DNA of 64,000 nucleotides. Origin: Parus major. Taxonomy: Eukaryota > Chordata > Aves > Passeriformes > Paridae. The stretch spans positions 39,943,265-40,007,264 of the forward strand of contig NC_031799.1 in NCBI RefSeq assembly GCF_001522545.3. The letters run 5' to 3'. Below the pieces are notes generated by a model, which was not told where the DNA came from, did not search any database, and saw only the letters and a list, made by a program, of their open reading frames with translations. The translations under genes and the position numbers were made by a program. Below, one piece after another: positions 1-13,413 of the stretch (positions are counted from its first letter, which is position 1; every line of letters begins with the position of its first letter).

Positions 1-1392
1 CTGAAAACTAGTCACAGTTCCTAAAGACATTTGCACAGGTTTTATCTTGGATTAAGGAAAGAAACTAGCATGACTGCTGCAAACCACAGGTGCTTGACTT
101 TCATGACTAATGAGTTAATCACAGCTTACTGGTCACCCACTGTTAGAGCTTAATTTTTATCTCCAATAGCATTTTATAATTTTACAAAATCTGTAGAGAT
201 TACCTACAGATTTTAAAATTTGTTCCTTTGACTAAATTAGTTGCAATCCAGTCTAGTGCCTTCTGTGAGATGAACTTCTCTCTAAATGTTTTTTTGACAG
301 TTGATGATTCTTCTGTTTCTAAAGGGAATTTAAAAAAAAATAAAATGTAAGATCCATTATCATCTTTAGCCTGGGCATCTGAGGTCTCAGAATTAATCAG
401 AATTTTTGAACCCTGGAATTTAGATGTAACACACTTCTGGGTTTAGCTGTAAAGCACAATTATATTAAAATCCCTTCATTATTTTGTAGCTAGAAAGACA
501 AGTGTGTGTCCTCTATTGCCCAGTAACATATTGATAGGAGCTGAGAAACAGGGTGAGTTTTTCTGTCTGCACTTAGACGCTTTTAAAGCAGCCCAAGTGT
601 GGAAACTTTCTGCTGTGTTTTTTTTTTTTTTTCCTTTTTCTGACTTATGATGTAGTGTTATTCAGTCACTTTAGATAAGGTATTTTAGAAAGTGTGAGTA
701 ATACATGCTTTAGAATCCCATTACAATTACAGTGCAGAGTTCTGCAATGTCCTCATTCCTAGTAAGGACTGCCATTATAAAGAAATGGAAGTATGTATTT
801 TCCATTAAAGACAAGATCAGGGCTCCTTTCCTTCCTACCCTGTCCCCATTTCAATACAAAAGGCTAAAACAGTGTATGGAAAAGGTAAATTATTCTTGTC
901 ACCAGTTTTGGGGGACTTCCTCTTCGCTCTTAAATTTCTTTTTAACTCTTAGGGAAAGATTAAAGCAATACTGAAAGATCCCTACAGGCTTTATCATCTA
1001 AGTGAACTTGAATTTGGGCTGAACTGGACTTCAAGAATTGACAAATTCTTAGCCAGGTCACTAATTACCACATTAATTATTTTCATTCACACAATTCCAT
1101 ATTAGCAAAATCAAACATTACCACCTTAAAAGTTAGCATGTGACAGTAGGATTTTTCTCACATGGCTATTCAAAAATCCATTTTAAGACACTTGAAGTAA
1201 AACTTGGCTTAGATCATTACCTAAATCAGAGGGTTAGCTGCTATTTGCATGGAAGTGTATGTAGCTCCCTAGGTCTCTGGCTTTATCTTTAAAGGTATTT
1301 CTAACACTCTAAAATATTTGCATTCTGTAAGACTGATTCTACCAGCTCTATGTATCTGAAGAAAATATCTTCCATCAGACTCTAGCCCATTT
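1..1392. other. Intergenic, nothing recognised
   Basis: AT-rich unique sequence with a run of 16 T near 617-632. No coding pattern, repeat family or RNA gene was recognised. Confidence 0.6.
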
Positions 1393-1715
1393 TCACAGGA
1401 TCACAGAGTCACAGAATGGTTAGGGTTGGACCTCATCTAGCCCAACCCTGCTGCTAAGGCGAGCCCACCCAAAGAAGGTTGTACAGAATCACATCCTTGT
1501 GGATTTTGAACCTCTCAAGAGAAGGAAACTCCACAGCCTTTCTGAATAACCCATTCCAGTGCTCAATCATCCTCAAAGTAAAGAAGTTTCTCCTCATATT
1601 GAAATGAAACTTCTTTAATTTTAGTTTGTCCCCATTGTCACAAGCCATCCTGCCACTGGCCACCATGAAAAAGATTCTGTCCCCATCTCCTTGACATCTG
1701 CCCTGAAGATATTTG
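1393..1715 (-). mobile_element. CR1 LINE fragment, 3' end
   Basis: Read on the minus strand it ends with the CR1-type tail CCAACCCTAACCATTCTGTG followed by 8-bp-like TCTGTGA/TCCTGTGA repeats near 1393. Upstream of this lies the usual 3'-terminal segment (AAGTTTCTTTACTTTGAGG.., ..CTCTTGAGAGGTTC). It is a 5'-truncated, diverged copy. Confidence 0.85.
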
Positions 1716-2594
1716 CATGCATAAATGCAAATTTTTGTGCATGCATGTACATTTTTCTTCTTACGTAAGTCTGTGAAAGGATTTTCCCATCAGGAAAAGG
1801 AATATCTTTAAATAATTAAACTATCATACTAACAGTGGGGATGAGGGGAATGAATGGCCTTATCAGGTATAAGATGTTCTGACAGTAACTAACTCCCCAT
1901 TTTCCTCACTTCAGTAACAGCTTTCATTGACAACTTTGCCAAAATTCGTTGAAAAAAATATAATAAAATAGCCTGTTTTCTTTTATCTCCTGTGCCCACA
2001 GACCCTCAGTCTTTGAAACTGACAGTGATCTCACAGAAATGGACCACTTTCCTCCTCCCAAAAAGCAAAAAGAAATAGAAGTTTGTGATGGTTGGGTTCA
2101 AGAGTTAAACCATAAGAGCAGGACATTAGCTCACACTGCAACAAGCAAGAATGAAGTTTTTATGAGAAAAAAGAGATTAAAAAAAAACCATGCAAACCTA
2201 GAAGTCAAGCTGAATTTCAGATTTGGAGTCCAGATTCAAAGAAATACAAAATCCTGATATAGCTGGATAGAGTCTGATGGAAAATTCTGTTATTTTAGTC
2301 TCTTTCATACTGTCCTGAAACATACTGAATTTGGTTTTCAACACTGAAAAGCTTGAAGTGCAATTTTAGTAATTATCAAATGGAAAGGCAACAGAAGTGA
2401 CTGTTTGGATATTCATTCAAAACATGTCCTTTATGTAACACACATTTGGTCCAATTCAAGCATTAGCAAAAAATAATCTGAATGTTCTGATGCAGCCTAA
2501 AAACTGATTGAGATTTTGCATATGGGTGGGTGTACAAAAATAAAATTGCATGTGTTCAGCCATAACCAGGGGAGACTGGACTCATAAAGTAATA

Positions 2595-2745
2595 ATAAAA
2601 ATAAAAAAAATTACTTATTAATTTAAATAAATAAGTAAATAAATATGAAGTTTTGTGAGGGTTTTTTGGTTTTTGGTTTTTTGTTTGGGTTCTTGTTGTT
2701 GTTGTTTATTTGGGTTTTTTTAATTAGGATTTTTTTTTAGTATGG
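2595..2745. repeat. AAAT-rich then GTTTT-rich low-complexity tract
   Basis: AATAAATAAGTAAATAAAT-type sequence is followed by runs of GGTTTTTT and TTGTTGTTGTTG. Confidence 0.85.
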
Positions 2746-3524
2746 GGATAATTGCTGCTTAAAAATTCTGACAGGGAATTCGTCAGCTCCATACATCATT
2801 ATAAATGTAATAATATATAGCACAAGAAGTCCATATCCTTCTTTAAGGATATAAAGGAAATGCAAACACAGAAGTAAAATGCATGACATGGGAAAGAGTG
2901 GGAACAGTCACTTCACAGTATTTAATTTATATGGCACCAGAAAAACACAGAGCCTAATTTAGTGGGCCAGAAGTAATGCTATGGTTTTCCATTGAGCAGT
3001 TAAAAGCATTTAAAGTATTCTGTTGTGCTTCTAAGCATGTTTGTTTTCCCTACAGAAAATTTTGGAGTTTGCACATTCCTTGTACACTAGAAATAATAAA
3101 GCAAGGTGTTTTATGCATGTCAGACTAATCAGTAATACACTCCCCCTTACAAGACCGCTTTACCTGCCACGCTTTACCTAAGCTATTGAAAAAAACCCAA
3201 ACTCACAGTTTACCTAAACCCATGAAGCACAATGGGGCTCTAATTCTCTCCCTCCATCTCTTCCATATTCTCTGGAAGTGGGAAAGAAGGGAATGTCCAA
3301 AGTGACTCTTCCTGAGAGAAAATAAATGGAAATATTATCCCTGACACTTGATGATAATTCTCCTATAAAATTCCCCAAATAAGTTAAATAATTTAAAACA
3401 TTTAAGACAAAAATATCACATCAGTCTTTAAGGTCAGCAGTTTAAGAAGGACATTTGACAAAGCACCCAAAGTTGTGATCTTCAGTTCACACTCTCAGTA
3501 CAATGGTAAGGAGTAAAATGAAGG

Positions 3525-3575
3525 AAAATGAAGGGAAGGGAAGGAAAATGAAGGCAAGGCAAGGCAAGGCAATGG
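3525..3575. repeat. Purine-rich short repeats
   Basis: GGGAAGGGAAGG is followed by several GGCAA units. It is low-complexity sequence that explains the open frames seen here. Confidence 0.8.
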
Positions 3576-6500
3576 AACAGAAGATAGTTATTTGTTTCAA
3601 TGGTTTATTTTCCTTTACAAAAAAAAAAATCTTTTTCTTTCTCCTTTCTCCGTCTCTCTCTTGTTCCCTCAAAATTCTGGGAGCATATAACATTCCCCTG
3701 TTAGTGCTCTTGGACCATCTAGTCCAGCCCATCAATTCTTTCAGGAGTTGGGGTGTGAAATTATCTATGTAGGAGGAAAAATGAGAGGTGGGATAAAAAA
3801 GAGGAAAGTGCAGTAAGCAGACACCACTGCAGTCTACACTAGAACATATTTCAAACAGCTGGAGAAACAAATTCATAATCACCTTGCAAATTTTAAAACA
3901 CTTACTGTTTGCAAAACCAGTAATAAAAAAAAATTTCTATCAGAGTTGTTCCAAAGCAAGAGTACATAAAATTTAGTTGTAGGGTATGAAATTACTTCTG
4001 CCTTTTACACACATAATAGGATACAGACCGTAATTGCATGACAACACATTATTTCTCAAATAGTATAAAATGTACTTCTTGACAGTATAATCTTAAATAG
4101 TCTATATTTTTCTCTGGAATTTTAATGCACCTATCATGCTGTACTGAATACTACTATATGCAATCTGGACTTGGAGCCCATTAAAGTAATTTAGACAAAA
4201 GGTACACTGTAAACGATTCTTACACAACATAAAGCTGAGTAAAATAACAAGAGTAGCACTGGAAGTGTTTTGATATATGTACAGTTTTTAGGCTCATTTT
4301 AACTGCAAGTTGCTTAACTACCTATTGAACTTAAGAAATATTTTGCTGCTTGGTGACAAGGAATACACACTAAATTAGTAGATTGTATAGAATAGAAAGT
4401 TTATCACAGATGGAGACAAATTCTGTCTTTTACTAAGATTCATTTAGCAGAGAAAATGAGAGAGGCCACCAGTGACCACCTCTGATTCCTAAATTCCCCT
4501 CAATCTTTCCTATGCTCATGTTAGACCTGCCTTTTATGTGAAATAAGAGCCTGTGGCTAACCAGATTTGCCACACTACTAATCATCTAAAACTTCAATGT
4601 GTAGCCCACGTTTATTACCTAGGCTCTAGTCAGTGAAGAAAAAGAGCGCTCTTCAGCAGACAATTTATCCAATTTTGAAATGGGGTTCTAAAAGAGATGA
4701 GATGAACTACATTCAGAAGGGTTCTAACTTATTACATGGTCTGAAGAAGGAGTTGGGTCAAATTCATCTGTTAAAAAGCCCCAGTTTCAGTCTGATTCAG
4801 GTGACACTAATACCAGGTTAAACGATCACTGGCACTTGTCTGCCTGTCATAAACCTTTATGGGGCCATCCCAACACCACCATCCACCAGTGTTTCCAACC
4901 AGGAAGCTGTCACTGGATTTATATCTCTTAGCACCTGTGAAAAACATCACTCTGCTGTTACAGCTGAATAGATAAAAATTAATTCTACAGGCATATACTG
5001 AGTGACATCAGGGCATTAGCAATGGCAGTAAAGCATTCAAATAAAGATTATACAAAAGGAGTGTATTTAAATTCTCAATGAATATGGCTCATCTGATCAA
5101 GCCCTGTCACATCCCAGTATGAAAATCCTTCATTCAGTTTTCTAACTCTGTCTCCACAGAGTACACTCATGGAGTATCACACACCTTGTACACACATACA
5201 TCTTTAGCTTTGTGAAAATACAAAAGACTGTCTGCTCTCACTATCTACAGTATGAACTATCTTTCAAGTTGTGACAAAATGCTTCCTAATGTCTCATCTT
5301 TGAAGGTTATAGCTTTTCTTAAAACTTCTTTTCATTTTGATGTGTATTATGTTTTCACGCATTCTTCTCTTTGATCAGTTGAAAGATTAAAAGGGTCAGG
5401 TTGAGACCCACATATTGTCATCACTGCATTGTGTCCAGTGTAAATGGCTGAATCCTGTCTCAAATCTCTCCAAATTTGTATTCTCTGTGAAGTTTTAATT
5501 CAAGTGGGCTAGCTAACTTCTCCCCACCCCTTTTTGTCTCAATTTTTCATGTACATAACCACAGTTTTTAGCCTCCTCATTCTTTTCCTCAGCAGCCAGC
5601 TGCCATATATAGTATAAATGTATTCACAGGTGTTCCACCTGTAAATTAATGGTTTTCCTACTGGAGCATTTGCCACTGGCAACTCAAAATTTGTCCAGCA
5701 ATGCCATTCTGACATCAAATCTAAGATGTCCACCACAAGTTAACCGTGGTATTACTTATCATGTATATGTTATCTACTCGTATTTGTTGCAAACTCCCAA
5801 TTACAACAGCTCTCAAATATAAACTTGCAGTTTGTTCTGCAAGATCTCAACATTATAGAAGCATGTAATCATAAAATAATAGTTTTAAGATCACTTATGC
5901 AAGAAGACAGTTTTAAAATCGTTCAGCTCAAGAATGTCCACATGCTTAATTTCTCATAGGTCTTCTCTCAATACTGGCATTGCTCACAGGACTTGTGATC
6001 CTAGATACCAATAACTGATGGTATCCTTTGAAATTAAGGTTGTCTCTACCATAGAATGTAAATAATTTTTACACTTTCAGATTTATACAATCTACAGTGG
6101 GATTTGAGGAAAACAGATGCTCACAGGTGAGTTTTTTGGCACTTAACTGAGTTCTGAGCTTATTTTAAGTGCAGACTAACTGCCATCATAGATACTTTTA
6201 CCAGCATATAGAAGGAAACTGTGATAGAGCCCCCAGACACTTTGATCATACTTGGAAATTCTTGTAACCTCATTATCAACTGATATTTTGTGTTAGCTAT
6301 TGAGTTGCATATTACAAAAACAAACAAAAAAAAATGTTGAAAACTATTATTTGATAGAGTACATTCAACAGGGCTAGATCAGTTCTTGGTTTTGTTCATT
6401 GTATATTGAATCAAAAGAACAGAAGTAATGAATCCTTACATGCTTTTTACCTTGCTTCCATGACTCAACACCTCAAATTCAGTGAAGAGAGATTCTTTGG

Positions 6501-8420
6501 AAACAGGTGATAAAAAAGAGATCTTTTTTTAGTACCCTGAGCCACATCCTCTTTTTCTACATGCCATTCAGAGAAGAAGTGGTATCTTGAAACCAGCTTT
6601 CTTTGAAAATTTTCTCCTTTGGACACAAGTGAAGATGTTTTTGCTGTCTTGAACAGATTAGTCCCCTGATATTTCTGTTTGATTCCCTGACACTATCATA
6701 ACATCTTGATAAAGGTGAAGACACAATCCTACTGTTGGTTTGCAGTTTTACAGTATAAAGTAAAAGTTAAACTGGGAAACATTGATATCATAGTTCTATT
6801 TATAAGATTGTTTATCACAGAAGATAATCTGTGTTACAAATATCCCCCTTACAAACATCACCCTTAATTGTGATGATACAAGATAAAGCTTTATACTGAA
6901 GATTTAAGCAACTATAAACAAGGCAGTGAAGGATCTTTTATATTTTGCAGATATCATATATATTCACATTTTCATCTTAACATGTTACCTGTTTTTTGTC
7001 TTAATTTATGTTCTTTGACTCATTGGCATATTTCCTACTTCTTTAAGTTTTTTTAACAAGTACAATACAAGATAAGCACTTGTAACAACTCCCTTTGTAT
7101 TAGAGGGGAATAAGTGTATTCCTGAAAAACAGCTTATGGCTCAAATAAATAAACAAATAGATACTAATGTGATTTTAAAAAATAGGTATTAACAGGAATA
7201 AATCCAACCTATGCACTTTGAATTAGTTTAAGGCTTCTCCTTGCAGCTATAGTATATTATCATGCAATGTGCCCTTTTTACAATTAATTAATTAATTAAC
7301 CTGGAGAAAAAGGGGAGCACTTGAGATTCTCACTCAATAGCTGTGCAAGAAAAATACTTTCTAATATTTCCAATATTTTCTGATGTTTCTAATGTCTTCT
7401 GTGGAAAAGAGGTGATGCCAATCACCTCTTAGGTCAAACAAGCCTCCCGTGAAAGCTTGAGGAGGGAAGTTGCCCTTACAGAGGATAAAAATTTTGCCTT
7501 AAGAAGAAAAGGATTATCCAGGCATTCAGGACTTAATTTACACAAACTGTAACAATCTGGTTTTCCCTATCCTGCTGCTTAGTTTGTGGATCCCCCTACA
7601 ATCCATAAGGAGGAACAGATATTTCTGAGCAGCCAATTTCTCCCTCCACAACAGCATACACTTCTATTACTGTTGTCAGCCAGTATCTTTAGAAGTCCAA
7701 GGGAAAGAAAAGTAATGACAGCATTCAGGGGAAGAAAAACATGTTAACTCGGTTGTGGGATATATTAACTTCCTCTCAGTATGTAAGTGAAAAGAATCAT
7801 GATCCATCCCATGTCATGGCCTCTCAAATTCTTGGTGCTGGAATTCTGACACATCCTGAGCACAGTGACTGACATAAAAGATTTGTCTTCTGCACTCACA
7901 AATGCACTAAAAGCACATCTTGTCATTACAGATAAAATGACATCTCTAAGCTTTATCATATTACGTGAAAAACACTTTCAGATCCACCAGGACAAGGGTC
8001 AGATTGGGTCTATTAATCTATTTAATAGATTTTTATCTAGTGCAACCACAACAAGTAGTTTACACAGAAACACGGTATAAGGGGAAAATAAATATGTATT
8101 TCTTTAATAAGATTTGTCAAGAGAAAATAAAGAGAATATGTTGATCCAATTATCAACTGGACTGAACAATTTATTTCAAAAAAGCCACTGGGTGTATAAT
8201 CCTTATGTATCCAATAGTCTGATAATCTAGCTTTCCTTATTTCAATTTTGTGATCAGATTTATTTGGGAGAGAAAGGGAGATTGGCCATCTCACAGCCAA
8301 CAGGAAGAGAAAGTTGCTGATTAAGTCCCCAAAATTTCCATTTCTGCAAGGGATAATATTCTAACCAGAGCAAGAAAAAAATATCAGCTAGAAAGACCTC
8401 ACCTTATTTTTCTTAATGTG

Positions 8421-8462
8421 TTTATTCTCTATTGAAGTATATTTATTCTCTATTGAAGTATA
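8421..8462. repeat. Perfect 21-bp tandem duplication
   Basis: TTTATTCTCTATTGAAGTATA is present twice head to tail without mismatch. Confidence 0.95.
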
Positions 8463-8552
8463 TAATACTGCAAAACAAACTAGTTTATGAGATTATTTCT
8501 TCAAAATAATGTCACAATCATTGTTACAACGTTGGGTGAGAAAGGTAAATTT

Positions 8553-9318
8553 CAGAATCACAGGATAGGCTGTGATTTAGATGGGGATCATCAAATTCAT
8601 CTTCTGGTCCTGTAGAGCACCATTCCCAAGAGTTCCATATGCCTGAGAGCATTGTCCAAATATTTCTTAAACTCTGTCATGCTGGTGCTGTGACCACTTC
8701 CCTGGGGAGCCTCTTCTATTATCCAGTCTCCCTCTGGGGGAAGAACTTCTTCCTAACATTCAATTTAAGCATCCCCTGACACAGCTTCAGGTAATTCCCT
8801 CGGGTCCTGTCATTGGTCACCAGAGAGAAGATATCAGTGCCTGTCCCTTCTCTTCTCCTGATGAGGAAGTTATAGACTGCAATGAGGTCTGTCCTCAGTC
8901 TCCCCCAGGCTGAACAGACCAAATGACCTCAGCCCCTCCTCATACGGCTTCCCCTCAAGGCCCTTCACTGTCCTTTGGATACTTTCTAGTAGTTTAATGT
9001 CTTTCTTATGTTGTGGCACCCAAAACTGCCCCCAGCACTCGAGGTGAGGCTGCCCCAGCTCAGAGCAGAGCAGGACAATCCCCTTGCCAGGCTGGTGATG
9101 CTGTGCTCATGCATGTCCTACCCCCTAGGACAGGGCTGTCCCTCCTGGCTGCCAGGGCACTGCTGGCTCATGTTCAACTCACCATTGAGCAGGACCCTCA
9201 GGTTCCCTTGTTGTCAGTGCTCTCTAGCATCTCATTTCCCAATCTGTATATTCATCCAGGGATCCAGCAGTTTGCCTTGTTGAACTTCATATGATTGGTG
9301 CTTGCCCAGTCCTCTAAT
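8553..9318 (-). mobile_element. CR1 LINE fragment, 3' end (about 770 bp)
   Basis: The minus strand shows the CR1 sequence GGGGAAGCCGTATGAGGAGG, a GTTCAGCCTGGGGGAGACTG-like segment, TAACTTCCTCATCAGGAG and GAAGTTCTTCCCCCAGAGGG. It then runs to a decayed tail at 8553. The plus-strand open frames across 9008-9294 are antisense to this element and not genes. Confidence 0.9.
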
Positions 9319-9421
9319 GAAGAATGAAAAGCCCATAAAATAAATTTTTAATTTAAAAACTGTTGTTTTTTTCATATATATAGATATAGATAAATACACA
9401 TATAGATGTAGATGATATGGG

Positions 9422-9484
<63 letters not shown>
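9422..9484. repeat. (GATA)n microsatellite
   Basis: About 15-16 uninterrupted GATA units, flanked by AT-rich sequence with degenerate TATAGATA repeats from about 9370 to 9510. Confidence 0.98.
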
Positions 9485-9510
9485 TGATTATATAGATCAG
9501 ATATATATCA

Positions 9511-10929
9511 GGAGCATGTTACATGATATTTTTACATGTTATAAAATCCCTTTATGCAGTCAGAGAGTGAAACAGATACCTCCCAGTGTAGCTAAGTTCA
9601 ATTCTGTTCCTTCCCCTTATTCAATCATTTCTAATTACAATATTAAATAATGAAAATTAATTAATTAAAATATTTCACTCTTTTCATTCCGAATTTCCAT
9701 ATAATCATAGCTAACACTTCCATAACCCACGTGTGTGAAAAATGTTCACATTTTCATTTTTCACTTTATCATGAGTTGAATTGGATGGAGTCACAAATGT
9801 GTTGTCCTCTACAATTTGCATGTTGAAATATGCTTGTTAAATAATAATAGATATAGCTTCCCATTAATCAAAAAGGAGTCATTGTTCCAGCCACACTGTC
9901 CATGTGCACCAATCACTATGTGAATACCTGAAGTGTCAGGGAAACATCAAAGATTCATGAAATACAACTAACCAGGCTGTTTATCTTCATTGTGTACCTG
10001 GAAATATGATTTTAGAACTTTTGTGATATAAGAAAAGGTTTCTATAGTTTTTCCAGTTTTTTCTAGTTTTTCCAGGAAACTAGAAAGAACTGATATATCT
10101 CTGGAAAAGGGAATAAGTAATTTTAAGATATATTAGCAAATACTGAAATTACACCCATAACAGCAATAGATTTCTAAAAGAAGAGGTTTTATAAGATTTA
10201 TGGTATACCTGAATACAAGATCTATTCAAGGCATATTATCCCATTGTTCTCTAAAAGTCTGAAAGACTGCTTTGAGTCTTTCTACAAGTGGAGAGAATAA
10301 AAAATATATTATGAAACAAACAAAAAAAACCAAACCAAAACAAAACAAAACAACCCACCACAGCCAAAAAAACCCCACCAACAAAAAATGGACCACTTTT
10401 CTCTAGGAATTTCCTTTAGTATCCAGCACAAAACAAACCTGAAAATGTTAGCTCAGTTCAAGACAGAACTTACGCCTACCCAAAAGTATAATTTAGCTAC
10501 ACCAGAGCCACCAAGTAGAACAAGGCAATCTCATGTGCATACTCCAGAGTCATCATTAGTATTATTTTTCTTTTATTAAATGCTTGTCTGCAATAAAATG
10601 TCACTTTGCTGAGAGGAATGCCAGCTTTTCCTAGGATCTGGTGTTTCAAAATGCCCGCAAGCAAAATCAAGTCAAAGAAAATAGGGAATGATCTTTTGCC
10701 TTATGCCTCCAGCACAAGTGCTTGTCACAGACAGTGAGCTGGTAGGATTCCCATACACTAATTCCCTCAGAGACGGCTGCTGGATAATACACTCTTACAG
10801 GGCAGCATGTCAACAAACATTTTAACTCTTCTGGAAAAGTCATGGTGGTTGTGTGCTGCAGACAGAAAATGCCAGTCTGGATCAGCTGGGATGCACAACT
10901 TCAGACAATTTGTGTGAGGCAATTTTACA
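9511..10929. other. Intergenic, nothing recognised
   Basis: AT-rich sequence between two CR1 copies, with the A-rich tract at 10315-10390. Confidence 0.55.
10315..10390. repeat. A-rich low-complexity tract with CCAAAC/CAAAA units
   Basis: AACAAAACAAAACAA-type repeats on the plus strand. I saw no 3' end of a LINE immediately upstream, so it is not clearly a retroposon tail. Confidence 0.85.
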
Positions 10930-11852
10930 CATTCCCCTAAATTTGTCCTGGTTGACAAACTTAATCTCTTTTTACAATAAGGTAACCCACACAGCTGATC
11001 AATGGAGGCCAACTGATGTAATATTTTGGACGTTGGTAAGGCTTCTGGCACCGTCTCTCTCAGAATCCTTCTGGACAAAATGTCCAGCCTACAACTGGAT
11101 TAACACATCCTGGGATGGGTGAGAAGCTGGCTCATGTGTAGATCAAAAAGTGAATGGGGTGACATCAGAATGGGGACCTGTCATTGGTGGGTCCCACCCT
11201 AGGGCCAATGGTCTTCAATACCTTCAATACCTTTATAAATGACTCTGATGTCAGACTTGAGAAAAGGCTAAGTGTGTTGATGACACAAAATTGAGAGGAG
11301 CTCTTGACTCCCTCAGAGGCAGAGAATCCCTGCAGAAAGACCTAAACAAAGCAGGGGGCTGGGAAATCAGTGACTATACAAAGTTTAACAAAGACATGTG
11401 CTGGACTCTGCAGCTGGGATGGGCCAATTCTGGACATACAGGCAGACAGGCTGGGGAATGAGATGCTGGAAAGTAGTGTGTGGAAGGGACATGGGGATAC
11501 AGGTCAATGGAAAGTCTACAACTTTCTTTTGAGGGGAAGTAGAGAAACAGGCACTGATTTTTATCTCTGGTGACCAGTGACAGGACCTGAGGGAATGGCA
11601 TGAAACAGTGCTGGGGGCATTAGGTTGGATACCAGGGAAGGGATTTTCACCCAGAAGGTGTTTGGTTTCTGCAACAGGTTTCCCAGGGAAGTGGTCAAGG
11701 CACTAAATCTGCCAGACTTCAACAGCAGTTCAAATAATGCTCTCAGGCACATGACATGATTTTCAGATTTGTCCTGTACAAGACCAGGAGCTGAACTCAG
11801 TGATTTGTGCAGGTCCCTTAAAATTCAGGATATTCTACGATTCTATGACTTT
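10930..11852 (+). mobile_element. CR1 LINE fragment with reverse transcriptase remnant
   Basis: This 0.92-kb copy begins within the ORF2 reverse transcriptase. Frameshifted remnants of LTNLISFYNKVTH and of the DxxxxDFSKAFDT region are visible from 10950. It continues through the active-site region at 11273-11284 (FADD-equivalent read as CVDD, then TKL), and ends with the CR1 tail ATTCTACGATTCTATGAC at about 11852. Several frameshifts disrupt it. Confidence 0.9.
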
Positions 11853-11868
11853 TTATACTCCTTCAGAA

Positions 11869-11910
11869 TTTAATGTGGGAACTTTAATGTGGGAACTTTA
11901 ATGTGGGAAT
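11869..11910. repeat. 14-bp tandem repeat, three units
   Basis: TTTAATGTGGGAAC occurs three times head to tail, with only the last base of the third copy changed. It lies 17 bp beyond a CR1 3' end. Confidence 0.95.
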
Positions 11911-13047
11911 AAAGTTGAAGTTCCAAAACTTGCTGCTTCCTCCTCCCAGTGGGAAGTCGGCCACAAAGGTGGGGCAATACTCTCCTGCGAGAACTGTATT
12001 AAAAATGGGATATTAACTCAGATAAAAGAGATAAAGCAATTCGGTGCCTTGTCTGAGAGATCTGTGGAGTACCCAATAGAGTTTAAAGCCTCTGTTCCCT
12101 TTGTCCTCCCTTCATGAATTATGAATCCCATGGGATATATGTGCACCCAGTAACATATGAAGGGGCAACTTGTACCCTGCACCAACATCAGTGGATCTAG
12201 TTTTCTATGGGTTAATCCACAGAGACTAGTAAATATCTCTTCATATTGCAGCTTACTAAAAAACTTTTAAGATATAACCATCACCCCAAGGAAGTTATGA
12301 TGTATGGAGAGCACACATACACATCTAGAGGGAAAACTGAACACTAAATTTGATATTCTTATTGAAAACAGTCTTACCGATGTTTTACCAGGATGAGTAG
12401 CAGACATAAATAATATTTTGATAACAAAATGTGGCATATATCCTTCCTTAACTAGTATTATTTTGTATATCTGAGTAGCAGTTTTACAAGCTAAAAATTT
12501 GCAGTAAAATAATTTTTGTTGCAAAATCATGACCCCTCCTAGTAAAAAATTATAAAATTCATAATAGCACTGCAGCAAGAGCTGTCAGGTCAGTTTGTTT
12601 ACAGGCTCTGTGAAGCTCTTCTCAGGTCTGATTTGCAAATATCTGCAACTATATATAAATGTGTTTTAGGATTTTTTTATTCCACTATAACACACCTATA
12701 CTATATTAAACACATTGAATTGATATACCTGGAACTTCCTATTAGAGGGAATGCTCCAGAAAATAAGAAAATAAGGTTTCTGTGTTCAGAGAAGGATGGT
12801 GCTCTCTTCTTACATTTTGGTTTGAATGTTTTTTACTTCTGACTACCAGAAAAGACACAAATATATTTAAAGAAAATTTTCTTCTAAGGAAGAGGCATAA
12901 ACTTGAAAAATCTAAAAAAATTTCTAAAAGCCTTTACTGTAGGGAAAAAAAAATCTCTGTGTGAGTTATACTATTACAACAACAAGTATTAGGAAATCTA
13001 TAGCAAGATTATTTTAATTTCCATGTTAGTTTGAGAGATATTACAGA
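11911..13047. other. Intergenic, nothing recognised
   Basis: About 1.1 kb. The first 300 bp are less AT-rich and could be a diverged repeat, but I cannot assign it. Confidence 0.5.
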
Positions 13048-13413
13048 TGCTTAAAGAGGCTGCTTGGAACAGAGGCTAGACAGTGTTAAAAGAATAAAGT
13101 AGATATTTATTAAAAGCCTTCCAAGGATACACCTTGGACAGTACAAGAGCCTGGCTGTGGCTCTGCCCAAGATGGACACAACATGGACAACTGGTCATGA
13201 GTTTTCACACTTTTTTAAGTTTTTGTCTATTTACATGTTGGGGTTAATTGTCCAATTAGAGCTCCAGGTTAGGAAGTCCCATCCTCCCAGACTGCTCTCC
13301 TCAATTCACTGTTGTTTATGCTTTTTGGGCCTGAAGCTGCAACAGTGTCCTTGCTTCTGAGGCTGGAAAAGGATTGTTTGGTCTGATTACCCTGTGAGGA
13401 GAACCTGCTAACA
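13048..13413 (-). mobile_element. Probable endogenous retrovirus LTR
   Basis: On the minus strand the block starts TGTTAGCAGGTTCTCCTCAC at 13413. It carries AATAAATATC followed by CTTTATTC within about 70 bp of its end, like an LTR polyadenylation region, and ends ..CTGTTCCAAGCA or slightly further. It resembles songbird LTRs I have seen, but I found no target duplication and the lower boundary is uncertain (13048 or 13061). Confidence 0.55.

Larger units (their letters stand above)
1716..8552. other. Intergenic, nothing recognised apart from simple repeats
   Basis: About 6.8 kb of AT-rich sequence. The open frames are short, lack family similarity and include simple-repeat sequence. Only the low-complexity tracts at 2595 and 3525 and the duplication at 8421 stand out. 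Confidence 0.6.
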
